Positions 1 to 5,198 of a stretch of 5,198 bases of DNA are shown here, piece by piece. Made by a program: the position numbers and the translations under genes. The notes below the pieces were generated by a model. The model made no database searches. It saw nothing but the letters and a program-made list of their open reading frames with translations, and was not told the DNA's origin. Position 1 is the stretch's first letter. The number at the start of each line of letters is the position of its first letter. Source of the DNA: an uncultured Rickettsiales bacterium (lineage in GTDB: Bacteria; Pseudomonadota; Alphaproteobacteria; Rickettsiales; UBA1997). The stretch lies in assembly GCA_944390875.1 (NCBI GenBank), contig CALXRO010000105.1, forward strand, positions 1 through 5,198. Reading direction: 5' to 3'.

Positions 1-977
1 TTAAGACTTTTACAAAGTTTACAAAATGTTTTTTTATTCATATCATTAATAAATGGTAACATATTGTTTATATTATCGACAGCTTCTTTTTCCGAATCTA
101 TTGGCAATATAATTGTAGAATTTAAATTAGTTGCAAATTCTTTACCTTTACACTTACCACATGCTTCTTTTTGATAAAAATCACCTAGTCTTTTTATAAA
201 TTCTAAAAATCCCCTTTTGTTTTTATCAAAAATTTCTATTGAACCAGCACCACACATGATAACATCATCTAACTGATTTAAATTATAAACAGGACCAGAA
301 GCGCTACCACCTATTTGTACATAATAATCAAACTCTGGGTTAACATTATTATCTTTGAGAATTTTTGATATTGGATCATCTATTTTATGTTTTGCGAGAA
401 ATTTTTTATTAATACCATCTCCAAATATACCAGAAAAGCGGCAAAAATCATATTTATTATCTAAAACATTAGCTATATCGTAAAACGTTTCAACATTTTG
501 CATCATTGTTGGTTTTTCAAATAAACCTTTAACAACTGTCCTATGTGTTCTTGGTTTTGGCTGTGCAATACCTGTTTCTATTATATTCATTAAAGCACTA
601 GCTTCTCCGCCTATATAACATGGATTTTCTATTGATATATGAAATTTATATTGCCATTTATAATCATTTATGTATTTGAATAATTGTGGTTTTAATTCAT
701 TTAAATAATCTTGATTAATATGAATATATACTTCTGCATTGCCTAAAAATTGTAATCCATATTCTATTCCTTTAAAAACGGTATCCATATAATTTCTCCA
801 TATATATAAATCCTTGAATAACCCAAGTTCGCCTTCAGAGGAATTACATATTATATACTTTAACTCGCCTTCTGCGTTTAATACACCTTCCCATTTATCT
901 GCAACAGGAAATGCTGCCCCACCTTTTCCTAATAATTTAGCTTCTCTTAGTTTATTTATCACTTCATTTCTGTTCAT
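1..977 (-). CDS. NuoF/HoxF/HndC-like NADH-binding flavoprotein subunit, partial (3' end beyond window)
   Basis: This is the homologue of the 51-kDa FMN- and NADH-binding subunit of complex I and of NAD(P)-linked hydrogenases and formate dehydrogenases, which takes electrons from NADH through FMN to a 4Fe-4S cluster. 325 codons are open, read from an ATG at 977-975 leftward off the edge. Visible motifs are GKGGAAFP (residues 17-24, the FMN-loop glycines), SEGE (47-50, replacing the usual DEGE), YIGGE (121-125), KPT and NVET (155-164), an SLBB-like stretch (about 178-215) and CGKC (273-276). Family members usually carry some 60-80 residues before the glycine loop; here there are 16, and an in-frame stop at 995-993 excludes an ATG-started extension. 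The third cluster cysteine is Lys279, while Cys319 and a non-standard Cys322 follow. No Shine-Dalgarno is visible. The family is secure. Whether it serves complex I or another NADH-linked enzyme cannot be decided, because no partner subunit is in view. Confidence 0.88.
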   Translation of the reverse strand, partial: MNRNEVINKLREAKLLGKGGAAFPVADKWEGVLNAEGELKYIICNSSEGELGLFKDLYIWRNYMDTVFKGIEYGLQFLGNAEVYIHINQDYLNELKPQLFKYINDYKWQYKFHISIENPCYIGGEASALMNIIETGIAQPKPRTHRTVVKGLFEKPTMMQNVETFYDIANVLDNKYDFCRFSGIFGDGINKKFLAKHKIDDPISKILKDNNVNPEFDYYVQIGGSASGPVYNLNQLDDVIMCGAGSIEIFDKNKRGFLEFIKRLGDFYQKEACGKCKGKEFATNLNSTIILPIDSEKEAVDNINNMLPFINDMNKKTFCKLCKSL

Positions 978-1136
978 TATTTTTACTATAATTTATTTAA
1001 ACCGAATTATGAAACAGAATTATGAAAATACAAGTTTTATATTCACATTTAAATAAAATTAAAACCTAGACTATTTCATTTAATGATTTAATATATACAA
1101 TATATCAAAATATGAACATTCTTATTATTTTTATTT
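978..1136. promoter_or_regulatory. Divergent intergenic region between the flavoprotein gene and fzlA
   Basis: These 159 bases separate two divergently read genes, so they should hold both promoters. For the minus-strand gene, the best pair I see is TTCATA (1013-1008) and TATAGT (990-985) with a 17-base spacer. It would start transcription at about the ATG, giving a leaderless or nearly leaderless message, which agrees with the missing ribosome binding site. An alternative is TTGTAT (1033-1028) and CATAAT (1011-1006) with 16 bases between. For fzlA, TACAAT at 1096-1101 is a possible -10 box without a convincing -35. All boxes are matched by eye in AT-rich DNA and are weak evidence. No RNA gene or terminator hairpin is apparent. 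Confidence 0.4.
1004..1027. repeat. Tandem 11-bp direct repeat, 13-bp period
   Basis: GAATTATGAAA occurs at 1004-1014 and again, identically, at 1017-1027, separated by CA. It sits 27 bases upstream of the flavoprotein start codon, and both copies overlap candidate -35/-10 elements of that gene. It could be a two-site operator, or a short duplication without function. Only two copies are present. Confidence 0.75.
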
Positions 1137-1832
1137 ATGTCCAAATATATTCTTTATGAGTCCGTTTTTTGTCCTTTTTCAAGAAAGGCAAGATTTTATA
1201 TGGACGAGATGGAATTAGATTACCAAATTACTGATGTTAAATTTTGGATAAGAAACAAAGAGTTTTTAAAACTAAATCCAGCCAATGAAACGCCTGTGCT
1301 AAAAAATCTTAAAACCAGAGAAGTTATATGTGATAGTTACTTGATATGTGAATATATAGCAAATGAAGAAAGGGGTAAAGATGAATTAGATTATTTTGAT
1401 TTTTTAGGTAATAATTCAAAAGATAAATATGAAATTCAGAGACTTCATATGTGGTTTGATAAAAAATTTTATCAAGAAGTCACAAAATACATAATTGAAG
1501 AAACATTTTTAAATACTTTAAATAGCCGTAGTAGTACAAATATGGATAAATTAAATGTAGCTCTAAAAAATTTAGATCTACATATAAATTATATCGAATA
1601 TCTTTTAAGTAAACATAGGTGGCTGGCTTCAGAAATCTTTACAATTGCCGATATAGCTTCTGCGACACAATTATCAATTTTAGATTATCTTGGTTATATT
1701 GACTGGAATAAGTATATAAAATTAAGAGAATGGTATAGAATAATAAAATCAAAAAAAGGTTTTAGAAGAATCTTATTTGATAAGATACCAGGATATAAGC
1801 CATCTAGATATTATAGTGAACTTGATTTTTAG
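1137..1832 (+). CDS. fzlA: FzlA-type GST-like cell division protein
   Basis: This is a 231-residue protein of the glutathione S-transferase fold. Residues 1-80 form the thioredoxin-like half, with CPFSRK at 12-17, the cis-proline in ETPVL (Pro53) and the Asp66-Ser67 pair that binds glutathione in enzymatic GSTs. The helical half carries the N-capping box FTIAD (168-172). The protein ends in YYSELDF, close to the conserved C-terminal tail of alphaproteobacterial FzlA, which is also about 230 residues long. In Caulobacter, FzlA binds and curves FtsZ filaments and signals to septal wall synthesis, and its C-terminal tail matters for that signalling. It probably acts in the cytoplasm at the division ring. 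ATG 1137 is the only Met start after the in-frame stop at 1113-1115. No Shine-Dalgarno is visible. It is the first gene of a tight cluster; the kinase gene follows after 8 bases. A generic GST is the alternative. Confidence 0.78.
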   Translation: MSKYILYESVFCPFSRKARFYMDEMELDYQITDVKFWIRNKEFLKLNPANETPVLKNLKTREVICDSYLICEYIANEERGKDELDYFDFLGNNSKDKYEIQRLHMWFDKKFYQEVTKYIIEETFLNTLNSRSSTNMDKLNVALKNLDLHINYIEYLLSKHRWLASEIFTIADIASATQLSILDYLGYIDWNKYIKLREWYRIIKSKKGFRRILFDKIPGYKPSRYYSELDF

Positions 1833-1840
1833 TTAAATAA

Positions 1841-3223
1841 ATGGGAAGAATAAGAAATTTATTTAAAATAATCTCACCAACGACTTTAATGTCAAGATTT
1901 ATGTTAATGGTTTTATTGCCAATGTTTTTATTGCAATTAGCATCATTTTACATATTTTCACAAAGATATTGGGATAGAGTGTCAAGAAGTAATATAGACA
2001 ATCTTATTAAAGAAATTGTTGATATAGAAGAAAAATATAAAAAATGTTTAGAACCCAAATGTAGCAGATATAAATTTTTGATAAATATAAATCTTTCAAA
2101 GAGAATGGAGGTTAGTATAACGAATAACGATACAGAGAAAAATAGGATAAATTTTAAAGATTATAAAAAATATATTATTTTTAGACCTACAGCATATTTG
2201 AGAAGTAAATTAAAAGAAACAAATTTATTTGTAACAGATTTTTCAAATGAGTCAAATAATTATAAAATATCCATACTAGTTGATAAAGATATATTAATGT
2301 TTAATATTGATAAAAACTATATAATAGTTTCACGAATAAATTTAATGATTTTTTGGAATGTTTTGGCATTTTTAATAATAGGTTTAATATCTTATTTTTT
2401 CGTAAAAAATCAAGTTAAATCTATAAAGAATTTAAAAAATTTTGCAAATGATTTTTCTTATCTTGAAAAAGATAATTTAGATTTTAAACCTACTGGGGCT
2501 GATGAAATAAGAGAAGTTGGTTTTGCTTTTTTAAATCTTGTTAAAAAGATGAAAAGCCTCATATCATCAAGGACAACAATGCTGGCACAAATATCACACG
2601 ATTTAAGAACGCCTGTTACTAGAATGAAATTACAAACAGAACTTCTTGATGATAGCGAAATTGCTGGATTTTTTAAACAGGATTTAAGTGAAATGGAAAA
2701 AATGATAAATGAATATCTTTCATTTGCTAAAGGAGAAATAATTGGAAATTATGAATTGACAAATATTATTGATTTTTTTGATGAAATAATTTTTGAATAT
2801 AAAAGAAGTGGTTATAAAAATATTAGGGCTTTTTATGATATTCAGGATAAAAACGTTTATATAAGAAAAGATTTATTTAAAAGATGTATTAATAATCTTA
2901 TAAATAATTCTTTAAGATATAGAGTCTCGAATATACATATAAATGTTAAAACAAGAAAAACACGACTTATAGTTGCTGTAGAAGATGATGGTTCTGGTTT
3001 AAGCACAGATTTATTAAAAAAAATAAAAAAATCATATTATCATCATGTAAATAAAGATTCGAAAAGAAATAGTACTGGGTTAGGATTATCAATAGTAGAA
3101 CACATAATTGACATGCATAATGGTAAAATTCATTTTACAAAATCTAGAAAACTTGGAGGATTATGTGTTATTTTATTAATACCAATAAAAGATAATAATT
3201 ATGCAACAAAAGATAATAAATAA
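1841..3223 (+). CDS. envZ: EnvZ-like membrane sensor histidine kinase
   Basis: This 460-residue transmitter of the EnvZ/OmpR class has a short cytoplasmic N-terminus, a first membrane segment (about 19-40), a periplasmic sensor region (about 41-164), a second membrane segment (about 165-188) and a HAMP linker (about 189-240). The dimerisation/phosphoacceptor box is ISHDLRTP with His253. The ATPase domain shows the N box NLINNSLRY (Asn352, Asn356), the G1 box DDGSG (Asp382, Gly384, Gly386) and the G2 box TGLGLS (412-417), so all kinase motifs are intact. The N-terminal LLPMFLLQLASFYIF followed by YWDRV resembles alphaproteobacterial EnvZ proteins. It should autophosphorylate on His253 and pass phosphate to an OmpR-type regulator, but no such regulator is in the window. 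The periplasmic part has a Cys69/Cys74 pair. The gene starts 8 bases after fzlA, and its last 23 bases overlap lspA. Class assignment is firm; orthology to EnvZ itself and the stimulus are not certain. Confidence 0.9.
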   Translation: MGRIRNLFKIISPTTLMSRFMLMVLLPMFLLQLASFYIFSQRYWDRVSRSNIDNLIKEIVDIEEKYKKCLEPKCSRYKFLININLSKRMEVSITNNDTEKNRINFKDYKKYIIFRPTAYLRSKLKETNLFVTDFSNESNNYKISILVDKDILMFNIDKNYIIVSRINLMIFWNVLAFLIIGLISYFFVKNQVKSIKNLKNFANDFSYLEKDNLDFKPTGADEIREVGFAFLNLVKKMKSLISSRTTMLAQISHDLRTPVTRMKLQTELLDDSEIAGFFKQDLSEMEKMINEYLSFAKGEIIGNYELTNIIDFFDEIIFEYKRSGYKNIRAFYDIQDKNVYIRKDLFKRCINNLINNSLRYRVSNIHINVKTRKTRLIVAVEDDGSGLSTDLLKKIKKSYYHHVNKDSKRNSTGLGLSIVEHIIDMHNGKIHFTKSRKLGGLCVILLIPIKDNNYATKDNK

Positions 3224-3722
3224 TAGAATATTATTCATAATATCAATCATAATAGTAATAATTATACTAATCATTGATCAAATGACAAAGATCTTTTATT
3301 TAAAAAAAATAACAGATTTAATGTTAAACTCTGATGGTACTGAATTTTTTATAAGAAAAACAAAATTTTTAAATATAGTGCTTGTTTGGAATAGTGGAAT
3401 TAGTTTTGGAATATTTAATGGCATTAAATTTATGTCATACATAATAATGTCAATAAATATTTTAATTTCATACATATTAATTCTTAATATTATAAAAAGT
3501 AATAATTATACTGAAAGTATATCTTTATCCCTTATTCTTGGCGGTGCAATTGGAAATATATTTGATAGATTTTATAGAGGCTCTGTTATAGACTTTATAG
3601 ATTTTCATATTAAAGACTATCATTGGCCAGCATTTAATATAGCAGATAGTAGTGTTTTTATTGGTATTATTATTTATATTTTATATGATGTATTTAAAAA
3701 TAAACACAATGTGAATGGATAA
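3201..3722 (+). CDS. lspA: Lipoprotein signal peptidase (signal peptidase II)
   Basis: LspA is the inner-membrane aspartyl protease that removes the signal peptide from diacylglyceryl-modified prolipoproteins. The 173 residues match the family's usual length. All conserved boxes are present: DQMTK (26-30) at the end of membrane helix 1, the WNSGISFG box (63-70), GGAIGNIFDR (114-123), VIDF with Asp131, and FNIAD (145-149) with Asp149. By comparison with Pseudomonas LspA, Asp131 and Asp149 form the catalytic dyad. Four membrane segments lie at about 8-26, 76-97, 105-121 and 150-166. ATG 3201 is chosen because the next Met is residue 28, inside the DQ-T-K box. This start puts it 23 bases inside the kinase gene, and its stop overlaps sfsA by 8 bases, which suggests translational coupling. 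The first helix is almost entirely Ile/Leu/Val, as expected in such AT-rich DNA. Confidence 0.96.
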   Translation: MQQKIINNRILFIISIIIVIIILIIDQMTKIFYLKKITDLMLNSDGTEFFIRKTKFLNIVLVWNSGISFGIFNGIKFMSYIIMSINILISYILILNIIKSNNYTESISLSLILGGAIGNIFDRFYRGSVIDFIDFHIKDYHWPAFNIADSSVFIGIIIYILYDVFKNKHNVNG

Positions 3723-4452
3723 ACTATATTTTAAAGAAAAACTATCTGAAGGAATAATTAAATCAAAAAATAGCCAATTTGTTATGATGGCAGAATTAAA
3801 TGGAAAGATATTTAGAAGCCATTGTCCTACAACTGGTCGTATAGGTAATATAGAAGTAAATGGAAGACCTTGCTTACTTTCAAGATCAGAAAACACTAAG
3901 CGTAAAACAGAATATACTGTTGAAGCTATATCATTAAATAATTTTGAAGATAAAAATAAAAATTGGATAGGTATAAATCAAAATTCAATAAATAAGTATG
4001 TTGAGTATTATTTAATAAATAATTGTTTTAATGATATGATTGAAACTAGTAACTGTAAAATTATGAGAGAGCAGGTTGTTGGTTCATCAAAATTAGATTT
4101 TTTAGTTGGTAATACTTATATAGAAATAAAGATGCCTTTGCAATTTTTACAAATAGATATTCCAGATTATGTTAAAATTAAGAAAATTAGTCAGTTTGAT
4201 TCAACTGATCGTTTTATAAAACATATGAATGAATTAGGAAAAAGTCTTAAAAATAATGAACGTGCAATTTTATTAACTTGTTTTATGTATGATAATCCTG
4301 GTTTTAGAGTTATTAAACATAGTAAAAATTATGATAAAGTTTCTAAAATTGTTAAAAAAAATGTATCACTTGGTGTTGAACTTTGGCAAGCTAATTTTGA
4401 AATAAATGAGAAATATGTAGTTTTAAAAAATTACAAAAGATTTTATATTTAA
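3715..4452 (+). CDS. sfsA: SfsA-family DNA/RNA nuclease-fold protein
   Basis: This 245-residue protein belongs to the SfsA family (sugar fermentation stimulation protein; E. coli form about 234 residues). The N-terminal OB-like half holds HCPTTGR (36-42), where most homologues read HCPNTGR, and YTVEAI (67-72). The C-terminal half has the PD-(D/E)XK nuclease signature: Glu119, SSKLDF with Asp128, and IEIK with Glu137 and Lys139. Next comes FDSTDRFIKHMNEL (161-174), corresponding to the family's FPDA..RG.KHL.EL segment, then a strand ILLTCF (185-190) and GVELW near the C-terminus. The E. coli protein was linked to maltose metabolism and DNA binding, but its cellular role is not settled and the nuclease activity here is inferred from the fold. 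It starts 8 bases before the end of lspA, without a Shine-Dalgarno, and is the last gene of the cluster. A new promoter begins 13 bases after its stop. Confidence 0.93.
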   Translation: MDKLYFKEKLSEGIIKSKNSQFVMMAELNGKIFRSHCPTTGRIGNIEVNGRPCLLSRSENTKRKTEYTVEAISLNNFEDKNKNWIGINQNSINKYVEYYLINNCFNDMIETSNCKIMREQVVGSSKLDFLVGNTYIEIKMPLQFLQIDIPDYVKIKKISQFDSTDRFIKHMNELGKSLKNNERAILLTCFMYDNPGFRVIKHSKNYDKVSKIVKKNVSLGVELWQANFEINEKYVVLKNYKRFYI

Positions 4453-4465
4453 AAACTATATAAAC

Positions 4466-4498
4466 TTGACAAATATATTTTTAATATTATTATATAAT
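4466..4498 (+). promoter_or_regulatory. Probable sigma-70 promoter for the small ORF at 4537
   Basis: A perfect -35 box TTGACA lies at 4466-4471. The best-spaced -10 is TATTAT at 4488-4493 (16-base spacer). A consensus TATAAT at 4493-4498 is 21 bases away and so poorly spaced by itself. Transcription would start near 4500 and leave a leader of about 35 bases before the ATG. A full TTGACA in a window this AT-rich and C-poor is notable, and no equally good box was found upstream of fzlA. Confidence 0.65.
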
Positions 4499-4525
4499 CG
4501 TATAATTTTAATTATTAACTTTTAA

Positions 4526-4530
4526 TAGGA
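4526..4530 (+). promoter_or_regulatory. Ribosome binding site TAGGA
   Basis: TAGGA ends six bases before ATG 4537, the expected Shine-Dalgarno spacing. It decides this start and is the clearest ribosome binding site in the window; the other starts have no recognisable one. Confidence 0.65.
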
Positions 4531-4536
4531 TTTATT

Positions 4537-4788
4537 ATGAGTAATCAAATTATAGATATACAAATTCCTCCTTATAAGCCAGTAGAAACGCTTTCAAGAA
4601 GAGAGATAATGCGAAAAGAATGGGAATTACATAAGGAAATTAATAAAATTCTTAGAAGTATGGGAATAGATGATATAAATGAAGAGGAAGATCCATTTGA
4701 AAGAGAGCAGAAAATAAGAGAAAAAATGAGGGAAGGTACTTCAAGAATAATTGAACTTTCAAAGAGTTTCTATCCCATTAAAAAATAG
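4537..4788 (+). CDS. Small charged hypothetical protein
   Basis: I do not recognise this 83-residue protein. It begins with a short proline-containing segment (IQIPPYKP, 9-16), followed by a strongly charged region from about 20 to 41 that should be helical (REIMRKEWELHKEINKIL). A very acidic patch follows (INEEEDPFERE, 47-57) and then a basic/acidic helix to the end. It has no signal peptide, membrane segment, cysteine or recognisable domain, so a soluble cytoplasmic protein or a peptide that binds a larger partner is plausible. Coding is supported by a good promoter, a TAGGA ribosome binding site and codon use like its neighbours. It is the first gene of its own transcription unit. The next reading frame starts 16 bases after its stop and may be co-transcribed. 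Confidence 0.75.
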   Translation: MSNQIIDIQIPPYKPVETLSRREIMRKEWELHKEINKILRSMGIDDINEEEDPFEREQKIREKMREGTSRIIELSKSFYPIKK

Positions 4789-4804
4789 TTTTTTATAATA
4801 TCAT

Positions 4805-5198
4805 ATGAGTAGTATTGTAGGAGTTCCTTTTTTCTTTTTTAGTTTAGCAAAATTAGCTATAGTTAAGCCAAATTTAAAGATTGAAAGAGAAGATGTTAAA
4901 ATTTTTTATGAAATAGAGGCTTGTAAATTAAAAAAGAATCTTTTTTAAGTAAAAATCTAGTTAATGAGAAATATGATAAAAATTCTAAATTAAATAATTT
5001 AAAAAATAAAAGAGTTTCATTATTTGGTTCATTATTAGAAAATAAAAAAAATATCATCGAAAATATAACAAATAATTTGAAAGGATATTGTTTATTAATA
5101 GCAGAACTAAATAAAACTGATAATATCTCAAAAATTAAAAACATTATGCTACTCAACAATATGCTATTTTTTCGTCCAGCAATTATAGAAGCTAGCTA
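4805..5198 (+). pseudogene. Unrecognised gene with a -1 frame break; partial at right edge
   Basis: An ATG at 4805 opens 47 codons (a hydrophobic start at residues 4-20, then a charged stretch with KIEREDVKIFYEIEAC) and stops at TAA 4946-4948. The -1 frame is open from 4927 to the window end but has no usual start codon until TTG 5077 or ATG 5146, so it most likely continues the same protein. A shift at the A-run 4930-4935 joins the two into at least 131 residues, continuing ESFLSKNLVNEKYDKN and later RVSLFGSLLENKKN. One missing A in that run, or one missing T in the T-run 4941-4946, would explain the break. So would a programmed -1 shift at the heptamer there. No family is recognised, and no Shine-Dalgarno precedes ATG 4805. 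The Lys/Asn-rich composition matches neighbouring genes. If the break is an assembly error, this is an intact gene. Confidence 0.5.
4930..4936 (+). other. A_AAA_AAG slippery heptamer in the zero frame
   Basis: The codons TTA AAA AAG place A_AAA_AAG in exactly the register needed for tandem -1 slippage, the same heptamer used in E. coli dnaX. A purine-rich AGAGG (4915-4919) lies 10 bases upstream, the distance at which the dnaX Shine-Dalgarno-like stimulator acts. After slippage, reading continues with GAA TCT into the long open -1 frame, whereas the zero frame stops four codons later. A strong downstream stem is not evident; only a weak A-T stem of about five pairs can be drawn around 4942-4956. 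In such A-rich DNA the heptamer may be coincidence. Confidence 0.4.

Noticed and set aside
1..3. TTA at the left edge as the flavoprotein's stop codon
   Set aside because: The minus-strand codons occupy 3-5, 6-8 and so on, so this TTA is out of frame; the gene continues beyond the window.
814..1056. Plus-strand open frame of 80 codons
   Set aside because: It lies opposite the N-terminal half of the clearly conserved minus-strand flavoprotein and runs into the intergenic repeat; its Ser/Pro/Phe-rich product is an antisense shadow.
3201..3223. The 23-base kinase/lspA overlap as an annotation error
   Set aside because: The next lspA Met is inside the conserved DQ-T-K box, so the overlap is needed to keep the first membrane helix.
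3681..3896. Minus-strand open frame of 71 codons
   Set aside because: It is antisense to the lspA end and sfsA start, both well-conserved genes, and shows no motif.
4493..4498. Consensus TATAAT as the -10 of the TTGACA promoter
   Set aside because: A 21-base spacer is too long for a normal sigma-70 promoter; TATTAT at 4488-4493 with 16 bases fits better.
4779..4795. A6-TAG-T6 inverted repeat as a terminator after the small gene
   Set aside because: The stem consists of A-T pairs only and would be too weak for intrinsic termination; such palindromes are expected by chance in this DNA.
4896..5159. Minus-strand open frame of 87 codons, Phe/Leu-rich and hydrophobic
   Set aside because: Its composition is what the antisense of a Lys/Asn-rich AT-biased gene gives. 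The plus-strand frame is open beyond it and matches neighbouring codon use.
1..5198. CRISPR array, insertion sequence, tRNA or rRNA
   Set aside because: No spaced repeat series, transposase, terminal inverted repeats or cloverleaf-like segment was seen on either strand.

Overview
The window is very AT-rich (roughly a quarter G+C by eye) and densely coded. Stops are TAA or TAG and every Trp read in the plus-strand genes is TGG, so the standard bacterial code fits. Three things point to an alphaproteobacterium with a reduced genome, probably a host-associated or endosymbiotic lineage of the Rickettsiales/Holosporales kind: an FzlA-type GST-like division protein with its characteristic C-terminal tail, an EnvZ-type kinase with an alphaproteobacterial-looking N-terminus, and extreme AT bias with overlapping genes. 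The lineage is an inference.

Layout: (1) 1-977, minus strand: a NuoF/HoxF/HndC-like NADH-binding flavoprotein, cut by the left edge. It lacks the usual N-terminal extension and has an altered 4Fe-4S cysteine pattern. (2) 978-1136: a divergent intergenic region with an 11-bp direct repeat at 13-bp period that overlaps candidate promoter elements of the minus-strand gene. (3) 1137-4452, plus strand: four tightly packed genes, fzlA - envZ-like kinase - lspA - sfsA, with spacings of +8, -23 and -8 bases. (4) 4466-4498: a promoter with a perfect TTGACA box. (5) 4537-4788: a small charged protein of unknown function. (6) 4805 to the right edge: an unrecognised gene whose reading frame breaks at an A_AAA_AAG heptamer, which is either an indel or a programmed -1 frameshift.

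The four-gene cluster is envelope-centred. FzlA couples FtsZ to septal wall synthesis, the kinase senses envelope conditions, LspA matures lipoproteins and SfsA is a nuclease-fold protein. No response regulator partner for the kinase lies in the window. The flavoprotein gene points to NAD(P)H-linked electron transfer, either respiratory or hydrogenase/dehydrogenase-type, but it is not next to nuoE or any other recognisable partner here.

Most of the window is ordinary core gene content. The points that deserve a second look are the unusual flavoprotein, the frameshift site near the right edge, and the promoter and small-protein unit between them.
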